Assembly: GCF_004193175.1 (NCBI RefSeq)
Contig: NZ_SAUH01000001.1
Span: forward strand, 5,923,501-5,987,500
Direction of reading: 5' to 3'
Source: Streptomyces sp. RFCAC02
GTDB taxonomy: Bacteria; Actinomycetota; Actinomycetes; Streptomycetales; Streptomycetaceae
Length of the DNA: 64,000 nt
A model generated the notes under the pieces. It worked only from the letters and a program-made list of their open reading frames with translations. It was not told the DNA's origin and did no database searches. The number at the start of each line of letters is the position of its first letter. The first letter of the stretch is position 1. Of the stretch, positions 16,001-25,356 are shown piece after piece. The position numbers were made by a program, and so were the translations under genes.

Positions 16001-19000
16001 GACCGTGGTGGTCGCGGTGCCACCGTCAACCGGGTCGATGCTGACGCGGTCGCCGCCATACGTGTAAGTCGCCCGCGCCCACTCGGTGGTCGTGCCGTCA
16101 CCATTGCCGTGGATCTGGCGTTCGGTGAGGACGCGCCCGAGCCCGTCGTATGTGTAGGCGATCTGGCTCTCGATCGCGCCGGGCTGATCGGGAGCGAACA
16201 GGTCCGCGCTCGGTGCCTCCGGCGTGTAGTACGCGGCGTACGTGCGTTCCGTGAGCCCACGATTGTCATACAGCGTGTCGGTCACCAGTCGGCCGCCGTC
16301 GGGGCCGAGAGACTGCGTCTGACGCGGCCGGAGCAGCCCGTCGAACAGAGTCCAGTCCGTCTTGGTTCCTGTCCCCTTGAGCGTGGTGACACCGACAGCC
16401 GTGATCGCGTCCTCGGCGATCCGGTAGCTGTACTTGTACGTTGCGGTGCCCGTCGTATTCCTGTTCGGGAGCCATACCTCGGTCAGTCGGCCCAGCGCGT
16501 CGTACTCCTGGGTGGTGACACGAGTGTTCGTATCGATGCTTCGCAGCGGGAGTCCGCGGGCCAGGTCGTAGCTGGTGGATGTCACCTGTGCCGTGCTTGC
16601 CGATGCACTGTCGGCGGGAGGCGTTGTGACGGTGATTCTCGTCGGACGCCCCAGGGCGGGGGAGTAGGAGGTCGTGGTTGTCCGTCCCGCATGGTCGGTC
16701 GTTGTCAGGGGACGGCCGTAGTCGTCGAACGTTGCCGTACTGGTCCGGTATCCGGGCGTGCCATCAGTGATGTCGTCGATGCTCTGGACGGTGGTCGCGT
16801 CGCCGCGTATGGGCGCGGCCCCGTAAGCGAGACCGTCGTAAGCGGTACGGACGTCCGATATGACGCGCTCAGCCGTCGTCGGCTCCGATGAACAGGAACC
16901 GGTCCAGGAACGTTCGCGAGCGGGGAGACTCAGGATGTTGTCATCCGTGTTGTCGGCATAGGCCGTGGTGGCGCAGCGGTCGTCATCCGGGTCGGAGACG
17001 TCACCGAGGTCGGCAACGCGGACGACTCGTCCGGCGACGGTGTCGTACGTGGTGTCGGTGCGTGCTTCCTGCCACTCCTCGCCGGCCCCGTTGTCCAGTG
17101 AGGTGAAGGTCCGCTCCGATGAGACGCCGGTGAAGTTGGCCGTGACGGTGCCCCAGTCGCGAGTGCGTGACGCCGTCTCGTGGTGCCAGGGGATGTCGAG
17201 CGTTTTCGCCAGGACGACGCCGTCGGGGGCCGAGTAGGTCGCTGTGCGGTATGGGAAACCGGCGTAGGCGTCGTGGTCGGTGATGGTGCCGCCCTCGCCG
17301 TCCGGCACGGTGACGTCACGGGTGCCGCCGGCGGGGCCGGCCCGATCGCCGTCCATACCGCGCAGGAACCAGTTGTCGGTACGGGTGGTCATTCCCTCCG
17401 GCCCGCCGGCGAGGACGCGGACCTCGCCGTACCCGCGCCACTGGGACCAGGTCTTGTGCTCCGGCTCGGACAGCCCGTCATCGTCGTCGTAATGCCAGGC
17501 GGCGCCACCGTGATAGCTGTAGTCCGTGTACATGTCCGGCGCGCCGCCGGTGCGGTCACTGGCCACCACCCGGGTGACGACGTACTTGTTGAACCATTCC
17601 TGTTGGGGCTCGGCCGCCCCCGATGGCGTCCAGTACTGGGGGAAGCAGCGCGTGGTGTTGCTTTCGGGGTCGGGCAGATTTCCGGCATCGCACGCGGTGG
17701 CCGAATAGGTGACGTCGATCTGGCCGCCGAACTCGTCGGTGATCGTCGACAGCCGGTGCTTGATGAACGGCGCGGAGCCGTCGCCCTCGGCGTCGAGCCG
17801 GTTCGCGCCCTGCTCGTAGATGAACTCGGTGCTCGGCAGCTCGATCTCAGGGGTGGCTGATCGGCCTGTGCGCTGGATCGCGGTGGGCAGCAGGGTCCAG
17901 TCGATGTCGGCCGTCGCCCAGCGATGGCTCAGCTCCCAGGTGTCGATGGGCGCGAGTTCGCCCGACTCGTCGAGCGTCTGCGTGGTGACGGAGACGAGAC
18001 GCAGGCGCGACCAGAAGGTCGGCGCGCTGCGGCCCTCGTCGCAGTCGGTGCCCGCCGTACAGTTCAGGTCCCACGGGGTGTCGTACCAGGCCGAGGGGGT
18101 GTCGCCGATGTCCTCCGGCGCGCAGGAGATGCCGGAGGCGGGCAGACAGCGCTCGCCGGTTTCGAACACCACGCGGGCGAGCGGGTCGGCGAAGAGTGCG
18201 TCGGACCGCAGGCCGTAGTCGATGTGCTTGATGACACCGCCACGCGCGTACGGGGTGTCGTCCCCGGCCTCGAGGTATCGGCCGTAGGAGTTCATCTCAC
18301 GGTCGTAGAAGTAGGTGATGGCGTTGCCGTGCGGGTCGATGACGTAGTCGAGGTTCCAGCGCCACGCCTGCTGACACCAGGAAGTGACGAAGGTGGCGGC
18401 TCGACAGGGCTCGTTGGCGTTGTTGCCGTAGACGGGGACGTTCCACGTCGACTCGGTCTCGGGCTGTCCCGTGGTCCAGCCGGGCAGGCGGTTGTAGCCG
18501 AAGAAGTACTGGGTGCCGTCGGGCGTCGTCACCTTCCAGTACTCGTTGTTGTTGTCGCCATTGGCCCGTTCCGCGTTCTCCAGTCGCTGTACGCGTGTGC
18601 CGTCGTCGGAACGGAGCCGCCACTCGTTGTCGCCCGTCGGCACCAGGTCGCCGGCCGTCCCGCCGAGGCTGAGCGTCGCGTTGTCGTACGCCCAGCACAG
18701 GTCGGGGACTTCCACGCCGCTGCGTTTCAGCCCTTCGTCGGCGCAGCTGTGGTAGGAGCGCTCGATGTAGCCGGGCCACAGGTCGAACCCGTCACCCACC
18801 CACGACGACTGGTTGTTCGTGGCTGAGGTGCGGCCGTCGATCGCCCCTGATGAGTAGTTCACCGTGACGGACGGGGTGAGACCGCCGGGGACGTCCGGTA
18901 CCGGCATGTCGTAAGACCAGGTGAAGTCGCCGGAGTTGAGGCCGACCGCCCAAGTGGCCGACGCGGAGAGCTCGGTTGCCTGGTAGTCGCCGGTCTCGCC

Positions 19001-19774
19001 GCTGTCGTCCGCCACTGCGGCCAGGACCACGGGCTGGGCATTGAGGGATACAGGCTCGGCTGCGCTGAGTGTCTGGCCGGCCGTGTCATTGACGGATGCG
19101 AGGTCGGTCCGGACACGGCATGCCGGCTGTTCGGGCGTGGTCACTGCACAGGCCGGGAGCTGAACGAGACGGAGCCGAGCGCCGTAGGAGCCGCCATAGG
19201 ACTGGGCGAAGGCGGCGTAGTCGAGTTCCACTCCCACTTCGGCGCCGGCATCCGCGACGCGTGCCGTGGCGTCATCACCGGTGCCGGTTCCGGTGAGCGT
19301 GAAGAGCAGGCCGTTCACGCCGGCGTTTTCGCCGGTCTCGCGGTCCATGATCTCCAGGTGCGCGGTTTCGGGGACGCTCTGATCGGCGGCCGAACGGGCG
19401 ACGCTCGTCGGACGTGTCAGGCGTACGGGTACGTCCGTCTCCGTCGCGGTCAACAGTCGAGTGCCGCCCCCGATGGGGATGGTCGTGGTGGTCGCCGCCG
19501 GCCACTCGGCGGTCGGTACCGGCGTTGCCTCTTCGGCTGCCGGGTCCGTCGGACGCGGCCTGACGGACGCGGTCTCCCCGTCGATCGGGGTCTCGGAGGA
19601 CGGCAGGTCGGGCCGCCCGGACGCCGCCGCTTCCGCGGCGACCGCGACAGCGACGGTGGACGGCAGCAGACCGAGCAGGAGCGCGATGGACACCCCGTGG
19701 ATGAGCGGGGGCCACGGGCGCCGCCCGAACCGGCGCCGTCTGCCGGGCCGCCGCCCCGACACGTTGGTGATCAT
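13058..19774 (-). CDS. RHS polymorphic toxin with Hint domain and C-terminal toxin tip
   Basis: A 2238-aa secreted protein. Residues 1-48: basic N-region and hydrophobic core (IHGVSIALLLGLLPSTVAVAV), a signal peptide. About 50-260: Ala/Thr-rich linker. About 280-800: N-terminal RHS shell region (GLTPSVTVNYSSGAIDGRTS). About 900-1800: many YD repeats (YDxxGRLTExxD, YDAAGNTTT). To 1855: RHS-associated core (LGRFISVDPVLDL...NGYAYSNNNPTTYSDPTGL). 1856-1991: variable linker. 1992-2135: Hint domain starting NSFIAGTNILMADG and ending VHNC. 2136-2238: toxin. The family packs its toxin in the YD-repeat shell and releases it by autoproteolysis. DNA from about 14210 to the end is much richer in A/T than the RHS body. 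It probably acts in contact-dependent competition. Confidence 0.93.
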   Translation of the reverse strand: MITNVSGRRPGRRRRFGRRPWPPLIHGVSIALLLGLLPSTVAVAVAAEAAASGRPDLPSSETPIDGETASVRPRPTDPAAEEATPVPTAEWPAATTTTIPIGGGTRLLTATETDVPVRLTRPTSVARSAADQSVPETAHLEIMDRETGENAGVNGLLFTLTGTGTGDDATARVADAGAEVGVELDYAAFAQSYGGSYGARLRLVQLPACAVTTPEQPACRVRTDLASVNDTAGQTLSAAEPVSLNAQPVVLAAVADDSGETGDYQATELSASATWAVGLNSGDFTWSYDMPVPDVPGGLTPSVTVNYSSGAIDGRTSATNNQSSWVGDGFDLWPGYIERSYHSCADEGLKRSGVEVPDLCWAYDNATLSLGGTAGDLVPTGDNEWRLRSDDGTRVQRLENAERANGDNNNEYWKVTTPDGTQYFFGYNRLPGWTTGQPETESTWNVPVYGNNANEPCRAATFVTSWCQQAWRWNLDYVIDPHGNAITYFYDREMNSYGRYLEAGDDTPYARGGVIKHIDYGLRSDALFADPLARVVFETGERCLPASGISCAPEDIGDTPSAWYDTPWDLNCTAGTDCDEGRSAPTFWSRLRLVSVTTQTLDESGELAPIDTWELSHRWATADIDWTLLPTAIQRTGRSATPEIELPSTEFIYEQGANRLDAEGDGSAPFIKHRLSTITDEFGGQIDVTYSATACDAGNLPDPESNTTRCFPQYWTPSGAAEPQQEWFNKYVVTRVVASDRTGGAPDMYTDYSYHGGAAWHYDDDDGLSEPEHKTWSQWRGYGEVRVLAGGPEGMTTRTDNWFLRGMDGDRAGPAGGTRDVTVPDGEGGTITDHDAYAGFPYRTATYSAPDGVVLAKTLDIPWHHETASRTRDWGTVTANFTGVSSERTFTSLDNGAGEEWQEARTDTTYDTVAGRVVRVADLGDVSDPDDDRCATTAYADNTDDNILSLPARERSWTGSCSSEPTTAERVISDVRTAYDGLAYGAAPIRGDATTVQSIDDITDGTPGYRTSTATFDDYGRPLTTTDHAGRTTTTSYSPALGRPTRITVTTPPADSASASTAQVTSTSYDLARGLPLRSIDTNTRVTTQEYDALGRLTEVWLPNRNTTGTATYKYSYRIAEDAITAVGVTTLKGTGTKTDWTLFDGLLRPRQTQSLGPDGGRLVTDTLYDNRGLTERTYAAYYTPEAPSADLFAPDQPGAIESQIAYTYDGLGRVLTERQIHGNGDGTTTEWARATYTYGGDRVSIDPVDGGTATTTVTDVRGQTTELWQYQGNTPEGEHDVTRYEYTPRGELSRAEDPAGNEWSWTYDILGRLTETTDPDAGTTKRTYNDRDELVTTTDARGETVHHSYDDLGRETARRADSASGPLLASWTWDTLAEGQLTSSTRYDDNGAEYISRVDLYDTLYRARSTSVVIPEVEGEEELAGTYTSGTEYNADGTVQSIGYPRAGDLSGEILVPTYDDILRLTALTGTGNVTYVSDVSYSYTGKPLQYGLSGGGSALTWVTSSYEWGTQRLHDSRVDREDVTGVDRSVIYAYDDAGNVLSMADVSAAGTDNQCFTYDYLRRMTEAWTEGDAACSDAPTTETVGGIAPYWTSYAFDSVGNRTQQTEHALTAEGQDTVTTYDYPEPGDAQPHTLTAATAEGADGTYLSTYEYDAAGNTTTRQIGGDDQTLTWDAEGHVSTITGPEGTTSFLYDADGNRLLRRTADETVLYLAGTEVVLDKTDNSIEARRFYDLGGGNTAVRDNDGTVYLQLADHHGTAELSVDTSTGALTQRRTTPYGESRGDQPTSWPDERSFVGGTADPTGLIHLGARLYDPTLGRFISVDPVLDLTDPQQINGYAYSNNNPTTYSDPTGLRSTPKEREILKKKLQFKRHSITSAKRRTNSGQWISDTSRPTIGQAVNGGTNDVSPVRAIPIPVEPGSLSLRDRLLPNLPETNPNDSGPCHEGELLYCIDAIPAFHPYIGAAQLLNFAAREAGYTSIKTLEWFCEVPNSFIAGTNILMADGTMEKIEDVEVGDEVLATDPDTGETDAKTVIAEIHRTGRKSLVTLKLDTGSGHSVTITATTNHPFWNEETASWTEAGDLEVGQHLRTAEGPLARVTSIRLHQLLPATVHNLVIEDLHTYYAGLRPVLVHNCNPMDLNFKQIRERIVKHVLVNHGDTDIDGTKFDSGLTRDDLFEGLVNRLDERNATGTIDESGNHEHILFWSDAGANGEDFVRVWLTPNGELGSMWPIRWSAND

Positions 19775-19865
19775 TCCCGTGGCCGCCTTTCGTCCTGGAG
19801 TAGGGGGAATCGATGGTGGAAACCGCAGGTGTCGATGAATGCGAGTGCAGAGGACGACCTGAAGA
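19775..19865 (-). other. Short intergenic region between LamG protein and RHS toxin genes
   Basis: 91 bp without hairpin or obvious promoter. AAAGG lies 11 nt before the toxin ATG. The two large genes are probably one transcript. Confidence 0.4.
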
Positions 19866-22800
19866 TCAGGGCGTGTTGATGTCTTGGTCCCTCGTACGGT
19901 TGGCCAGCGCGCTCACCTGCGCTTGATTCAGGACGCCCTGGAACGCCCATACGTCGTCGATCGCACCCGACCAGTACTCTCCCCATGTGCCGCCCGCACG
20001 GGTGCGTCCGATCTGCAGGCCGCCGTCTGCCTCGAACGGCAGCACGGACGAGCGCCAGGACACGATGTCGGTGCAATCCGCTGCGGCATCGTCGGCGCAG
20101 ACCACCTGGGACAGTTCGCCGTCCACATACAGAGACATCCGGTCGGCGAACGCGTCGTAGACGACAGCAAGGTGGTTCCAGCTTGTGTTCAACTGGTAGT
20201 TGCCGTGCTCTGCCACTTGGTGGGCGACCGCGGACGTGTCCTCGTCTGCGACCTCCAGTTGCCAGCGCCCGGAGAACTCCGGGTCAGCGGGATCCGGCGC
20301 ATAACGGAGCGTGAACGCGCTTTCCCGTTCGCCGGCGAGAGACAGGACCGTCGCGTTCCGTTGCGGGCGGCCAGGCGCGGTCACCCATGCCGTCACCGAC
20401 CAGCTTTCCGAAGAGTCGAAGGGCGCGGTGGCCGTGGACGCGTAATCTCCGACCCCGTCCAGGGACAGCGCCTGGTTGCCGCCGATGATGCCGGTGGTGA
20501 ACGTCGCGTCGCCGGAGAGGGAGGCGTCCGGTCCGACGCCGGCTGCCTCCGGGGTGACGAGAGGGCTTCCCGTCGCGCCGTCCAGGCGCCAGCGTCCGGC
20601 GAGCGTGGGGATCCTGAGGAACAGTTCCTGCACCTCATCGGCCGAAACGACACGGTCGTAGAGCCTGACCTCGTCGATGTCTCCCTCGAAGAAGGACCCC
20701 AGGGCACCGTCCTCCTCGGCCGCGCCTATGTACAGGGGACCGTTGGGCGTCCAGTTGTAGGTGTAGGGCACACTGTCGGTCCGCTCACCGTTGACGTAGA
20801 GCGTCAGCGTGTGCGCCACGTGGTCGTAGACGGCCACCACATGCGACCACTCGCCCGCCCCGGAGCATGCTGTGCTCGTGCAGGCGTTCTGACTCACTTG
20901 GACGGTCGTGGCGTCGGCGGTGTTGGCCGTGGCCCGTGAGAAGACCCAGCCGCCTTCGGACGGGGAGTGACGGATCGCGAAGGCCGTGTTGTTCGTCGCC
21001 TCCTGGTCGATGACGGTCATCGGCCGGTCCGGCTCGTCGGGGAGTTGCGCCCACAAGGAGACGGAGAAGCTGTAGTAGCTGTTGACGAGCGGCCGTGGAA
21101 CGAGGGCGTAGCCGTCGCTCCCCCCGAGATGCAGGCCGGTGCCGTCCGCCCCGGTCGCGCCGAGCGTCGCGTCGCCGTGCAATGCGGCTGACACGGACTC
21201 CCCGTGCCCGGTCACCACCGCAGTGTCGGCAGCCTCGTCAAGTGCCCATGCGGACTTCATCGGTCGCCCCGCGGCGACGGTGCCGTCCGTGTACAGGGCT
21301 GCGACCGCGTCCTCCTTCAGCGGGATGTCCCAGACATGTACGTCGTCCAGGTCACCCGCGAAGTGGTTGCTCGGAACGCCCTCGTTGGCCGAGGCACCGA
21401 TGAGGAACGAGGCCCGTGAGTCCCAGTCGGCGCTGTAGGTCGCCGTCGCGACGTGTTCGCCGTTGATGTAGAGCCGCATCTCGTCCTGGCCGTGGTCCAT
21501 CGTGCCGACCACATGAATCCACTCACCCAGACGGCTCTCCGCACAGGCCGTGTCGCCCTCGGGGCAGGCCGGTTGTGTCGCGCGGACGGGGTCCGGCGCG
21601 GACACCTCGTCCACCGTGTCCCGGTAGAACACCCAGCCGCCGAGCGCCGAGGAGTGGTAGAGCTCGAACGCCGACTGGTGCACTCCCGTCTGGGACACCG
21701 CGACCATGGCGCGCTCCTCCTTGTCCTCCGGGAGGCGTGCCCACAGGGACACGGTGAAACCGGCGGTCGTGTCCACGACCCCGCCCGCCGTCCGTGCGTG
21801 GTCGTCGATACCGTCGAGGCTCAGCCCGGTCCCCGCGACGCCGGCGCCACCGGCGTGCGCACCGCCGTTCAGCGCGGCCTCGTACGTTCCTCCCGTGGCG
21901 ACGGTCTCCTCGGCGCCGACGCTCTCGTCCATGGAGAACGCGGCCCGTTCCGGCTGCCCCGTCCTCACACGGAAGCGGTAGGTGGTGACGGAGCTGATGT
22001 TCCCCGCCGCGTCGTAAGCCTGCGCGGTGATGAAGTTGACGCCCACCCGGGTCGGCATGAAGTCGATCTGACGGGCGGCGCCGCCCGAGGTCGTGATGGT
22101 CCGTGCGGTCGACGGGTTGGCGTTGATGCCGTAGGTGTACTTGACGACATCGGAGGAGGCGGAGTCGATACTGAACGTCCCATAGCGGCCGACCCCGTTC
22201 ATCCAGGGGTCCAATGGGTCCGATGGATCCGATTCCGGGTACTGGGGGGAATCGATCGCCGGTCCGGCGGGGGCCGAGGGGTCGTACCGGAAGTGACAGG
22301 CGGTGGCGGCGCCGTCGAAACTCCATGGTCCCCACGCCGCGCCGTCCCATGCTCTGACGCCCCAGTGGAGCAGCGTGTTGGCCGGCAGCCAGCTCGGAAG
22401 GTCGTACGTGAAGGTGGATCCGGACGCCTTCGCCGCCGACAACCCCGACGTGAACAGCACACGCGCGGCTCCGTCCACCCACTCCGCCACCCGGTACTGC
22501 AGCGCGATGTCGTCCCCGTCCGGGTCGCTCGCCTCGACATAGGTGCGCGGTATCGCGGTCACCGAAGTGGCGTTCGGACCGGTGACGCACGCGCCACCGG
22601 GCGACATCGTGATGTCGGCGATCCGCGGCTGCGCGGGCGGACGGTTGTAGTTCACGCGCAGGTAGGCCGTGTCGTCGAACCGCTTCCACGCCGTGTAGCC
22701 GCTCTCGACCGTCGCCCGCAGGCCCAGGGTGATGGACGACCAGCCGGCCTCCGCGGCGTCCGCGACGGCGCGCCCTGCCCAGAACTCGATGTCACCGGCC

Positions 22801-24089
22801 GGGCAGTCCGAGCCCCAGCCGTGCGCCTCGTCCTTGGTGTGGAGCCGGTCGATCCAGTATCCGTCGGCGAGCTGCTTGTTCCATGTCGTGCCCGCGCTCA
22901 CATCACGGGTGCGCCACAGCTGCACCTCCTGCGGCGTGCAATTGAACGAGAAGGTGTTCCGGACGACGAATTCAGCGCTCACGATGGATTTGCCGGCGAA
23001 GCGCGATGTCGGGAATTGGTAGAAAAGTCGCTTCACGTCCTCGTAGTTGCAGTCGCCGTAGTCATAGTCGTAGGGGCACATCCCCACGCCCTCGGTCCCG
23101 GAGAACTTGAAGAAGGAGGAATTCGGGTGATAACTGGACACCATTCCCCATTCGGCGTCCCGAGCCGTGTACCACTGCGGATCGATGTAGACCGGGTACG
23201 TCGTTGCTGAGTCCTGCAGCAGGTCCTGGTCGGGCGTGAGGACCACCTCGTCGCCCGAGGAGGAGATGTCGACCTGTACGGCAGCGAGCCGTGCGGCGTC
23301 ACCCGGGCCGTCCGTCGGCTCGGCGTCGGTGGCGCTGCGTGCGGCGGCCGCTGTTCCGGTGGAGTCCCACATCATGGGCTGCGCCGCCGTGAACACGACT
23401 CCGCCGGCGCCTTCGTCGACAGCTGTGATGCCGCCGTCTCCGTCGTCCTGCAGGGACAGCCCGCTGCCGCTGATGGGCAGGATCAGAGTGTCCAGAGCAG
23501 GGTCGGCAGCGGCCTCGGGCGTCTTCACCACGAGGATGTGGGAGACGTTGTCCACCTCCACGCGTACTTGCAGATCGACATCCGGCAGCACATCGCGGTA
23601 GGTCGCCACGTTCCCGGAGACCTCGGGAGCGGGAAGCTCGCCGGGCCAGTCGACCACCAGTTCCCGGCCCCCGACGCCGGTCAGCGTGACCATCGGCTGA
23701 TCGCCTCCCGCGGAGACGACCGTGTCCACGCTCGCCGCCACCGGTTCGAGTCCGCCGTCGGGCGACACGCGCAGGGTGGGATCCGCATCCACCCACTCGC
23801 CTGCGCTGTCGCGCACCCGGACGGGACGGAGGCTCTCCATCGTGGTCAGCGTCCCGTCCGGTTCCGCGAAGGTCTGGCTCGTCTCGGTGGTGAGCGCGGC
23901 CACCTCGACCCGTTCGCCCGACTCCTCGGCCTGGGCGAGGGCCTCGTCCTCACCGGCGGCCACGGCCGGTAGGGGCGTGTCCACTGTGTCGGCCGCGCTT
24001 GCCGTGGGGGTCGGGGAGAGCACTGCCGTGACGGCCAGTGCGAGGATCGAGAAGCGGTTCGTCCAATGCCCTGCCCGTGCCTGTCCCAC
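19866..24089 (-). CDS. Secreted LamG/DNRLRE multidomain protein, partner of the RHS toxin
   Basis: A 1407-aa protein with a signal peptide (FSILALAVTAVLSPTPTASA, residues 13-32). About 300-490: DNRLRE-type domain (TYPVYIDPQWYT..., KRLFYQFPTSRFAGKSIVSAEF...). About 500-690: Ig-like/FN3-like segments. Then three LamG-like jelly rolls beginning near residues 713 (AAFSMDESVGAEETV), 944 (SAWALDEAADTAVV) and 1164 (GRWRLDGATGSPLV), each with WIHVVGTMDHGQDEMRLYING-type or WNHLAVVYD-type strands. GTG start with GAGG 7 nt upstream. Such proteins commonly precede RHS toxins in Streptomyces; surface adhesion or delivery of the toxin is inferred from this pairing. Confidence 0.9.
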   Translation of the reverse strand: MGQARAGHWTNRFSILALAVTAVLSPTPTASAADTVDTPLPAVAAGEDEALAQAEESGERVEVAALTTETSQTFAEPDGTLTTMESLRPVRVRDSAGEWVDADPTLRVSPDGGLEPVAASVDTVVSAGGDQPMVTLTGVGGRELVVDWPGELPAPEVSGNVATYRDVLPDVDLQVRVEVDNVSHILVVKTPEAAADPALDTLILPISGSGLSLQDDGDGGITAVDEGAGGVVFTAAQPMMWDSTGTAAAARSATDAEPTDGPGDAARLAAVQVDISSSGDEVVLTPDQDLLQDSATTYPVYIDPQWYTARDAEWGMVSSYHPNSSFFKFSGTEGVGMCPYDYDYGDCNYEDVKRLFYQFPTSRFAGKSIVSAEFVVRNTFSFNCTPQEVQLWRTRDVSAGTTWNKQLADGYWIDRLHTKDEAHGWGSDCPAGDIEFWAGRAVADAAEAGWSSITLGLRATVESGYTAWKRFDDTAYLRVNYNRPPAQPRIADITMSPGGACVTGPNATSVTAIPRTYVEASDPDGDDIALQYRVAEWVDGAARVLFTSGLSAAKASGSTFTYDLPSWLPANTLLHWGVRAWDGAAWGPWSFDGAATACHFRYDPSAPAGPAIDSPQYPESDPSDPLDPWMNGVGRYGTFSIDSASSDVVKYTYGINANPSTARTITTSGGAARQIDFMPTRVGVNFITAQAYDAAGNISSVTTYRFRVRTGQPERAAFSMDESVGAEETVATGGTYEAALNGGAHAGGAGVAGTGLSLDGIDDHARTAGGVVDTTAGFTVSLWARLPEDKEERAMVAVSQTGVHQSAFELYHSSALGGWVFYRDTVDEVSAPDPVRATQPACPEGDTACAESRLGEWIHVVGTMDHGQDEMRLYINGEHVATATYSADWDSRASFLIGASANEGVPSNHFAGDLDDVHVWDIPLKEDAVAALYTDGTVAAGRPMKSAWALDEAADTAVVTGHGESVSAALHGDATLGATGADGTGLHLGGSDGYALVPRPLVNSYYSFSVSLWAQLPDEPDRPMTVIDQEATNNTAFAIRHSPSEGGWVFSRATANTADATTVQVSQNACTSTACSGAGEWSHVVAVYDHVAHTLTLYVNGERTDSVPYTYNWTPNGPLYIGAAEEDGALGSFFEGDIDEVRLYDRVVSADEVQELFLRIPTLAGRWRLDGATGSPLVTPEAAGVGPDASLSGDATFTTGIIGGNQALSLDGVGDYASTATAPFDSSESWSVTAWVTAPGRPQRNATVLSLAGERESAFTLRYAPDPADPEFSGRWQLEVADEDTSAVAHQVAEHGNYQLNTSWNHLAVVYDAFADRMSLYVDGELSQVVCADDAAADCTDIVSWRSSVLPFEADGGLQIGRTRAGGTWGEYWSGAIDDVWAFQGVLNQAQVSALANRTRDQDINTP

Positions 24090-24503
24090 GTCCCGCCCTC
24101 ACGATTCCCCGACATGTCCTGACGAAAGGCTCCGTGCCGATGGAGTCGTTCACGGAATGCACACGAGTCACGCGAATGCCGGTGCCCGGAGAGATTCGCC
24201 TGTCAGGGGAGCAGGCAGCAACACCGCACCCCCTCGTACGGCCGGAAGTTCTGGGCGAATACATCTGCCGGACATCCGGATGATGCCTTCTGTGGGGCTT
24301 ATGTGGCCTGATTCGTGAGAGAGGGTGTGTTCCTTGGCTTCTTGTGACCGAACTGGCCGGGAAGGGGGAAAACTCGCGGACCGGGCGTTACGGGCGGCTA
24401 CCGGCGGGCCTCCCTGCGTGCACCGGAACCTTCGAGATGTCGTTTTCGTGGTCCGGTGCGGGGCAGCAGAGGGGGCAGTGCTTTGGATCAGGAGGCGGTG
24501 AGG
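24090..24503. other. Intergenic region between divergent LamG and DUF1206 genes
   Basis: 414 bp that must hold the promoter of the toxin operon (minus) and of the DUF1206 gene (plus). I find no convincing coding frame and no clear consensus promoter or long palindrome. GC is slightly lower than average. Confidence 0.5.
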
Positions 24504-25334
24504 ATGGGTACAGCGATCGGAGTGCGCGGCCGTGCCACGGCCCGGCGTGCCGCGGACAGTACCGCGGTCGATGTCGCGGCCCGGTGGGGGCTGCTCGCGC
24601 GAGGCGTTGTCTATCTGCTGATCGGCATGCTCGCGCTGCGCATCGCGTTCGGATCCGGGGAGCAGCAGGCCGATCAGGGTGGCGCGCTGCGTGAGCTGTC
24701 GGAGAAGCCGTTCGGCAGCTTCCTCATCTGGGCGGTCGCGATCGGGCTGGCCGGGATGGCGGTGTGGCGGCTGTCGGAGGCGCTGTTCGGTGCGGCCGGG
24801 CCCGATGGGCGCAAGGCGGGCAAACGGCTCCTGTCCGGTGCCCGGTTCGTCTTCTACGCGTTCGTCGCGTGGTCGGTGCTGCTGTTCGCGGCGGGGGAGA
24901 AGGGGAGCGGCTCCAGTGACCGGAAGTCGCAGGACGTCACGGCCCGCGCGCTCGATCTCCCCGCCGGGCAGTGGCTGGTCGCCGCCGCCGGGATCGGCAT
25001 CGCCGTCGCCGGTGTCGTGATCGCCGTGCGCGCCTGCCGCCGCTCCTTCCGCAAGCACCTGCGGGACGCCCACCTGCCGCGCCGGGTCCGGCGGCTCACC
25101 GACATCCTGGGCATCGGCGGGGGAGTGGCGCGCGGAGCGGCCTTCGCCGTGGCGGGCGTGTGCGCCGTGCGTGCCGCCGTGGACCACGCCCCCGGCGAGA
25201 CGAAGGGCCTCGACGACACCCTGCGCACGTTCGCCGACACCCCGGCGGGACCCGCGCTGCTCGTGGTGATCGCCGTCGGGCTCGCCATGTTCGGCGTCTT
25301 CTCCATCGCCCTGGCCCGCTGGCGCGCCGTCTAG
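24504..25334 (+). CDS. DUF1206 domain-containing membrane protein
   Basis: A 276-aa membrane protein with three internal repeats of paired transmembrane helices: LLARGVVYLLIGMLALRIAFG/FLIWAVAIGLAGMAVWRLSEA, ARFVFYAFVAWSVLLFAAG/WLVAAAGIGIAVAGVVIAV, and VARGAAFAVAGVCAVRAAV/ALLVVIAVGLAMFGVFSIALA. Each first helix begins with an ARxGxxxRGVxY-like motif, the DUF1206 signature. Function unknown in the family. The ATG at 24504 is chosen because GGAGG lies 8 nt upstream; the frame is open to 24456. Confidence 0.9.
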   Translation: MGTAIGVRGRATARRAADSTAVDVAARWGLLARGVVYLLIGMLALRIAFGSGEQQADQGGALRELSEKPFGSFLIWAVAIGLAGMAVWRLSEALFGAAGPDGRKAGKRLLSGARFVFYAFVAWSVLLFAAGEKGSGSSDRKSQDVTARALDLPAGQWLVAAAGIGIAVAGVVIAVRACRRSFRKHLRDAHLPRRVRRLTDILGIGGGVARGAAFAVAGVCAVRAAVDHAPGETKGLDDTLRTFADTPAGPALLVVIAVGLAMFGVFSIALARWRAV

Positions 25335-25350
25335 AAGGAGACGGCGCGCC
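25321..25350. terminator. Bidirectional terminator between convergent genes
   Basis: A perfect 12-bp stem, GGCGCGCCGTCT (25321-25332) and its complement (25339-25350), with a 6-nt loop, spans the DUF1206 stop codon and ends just before the ECF42 stop. Confidence 0.8.
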
Positions 25351-25356
25351 CGTGAC

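Noticed and set aside
14210..18900. Internal repeats as a mobile element
   Set aside because: They are degenerate YD repeats of the RHS protein; no transposase or terminal repeats.
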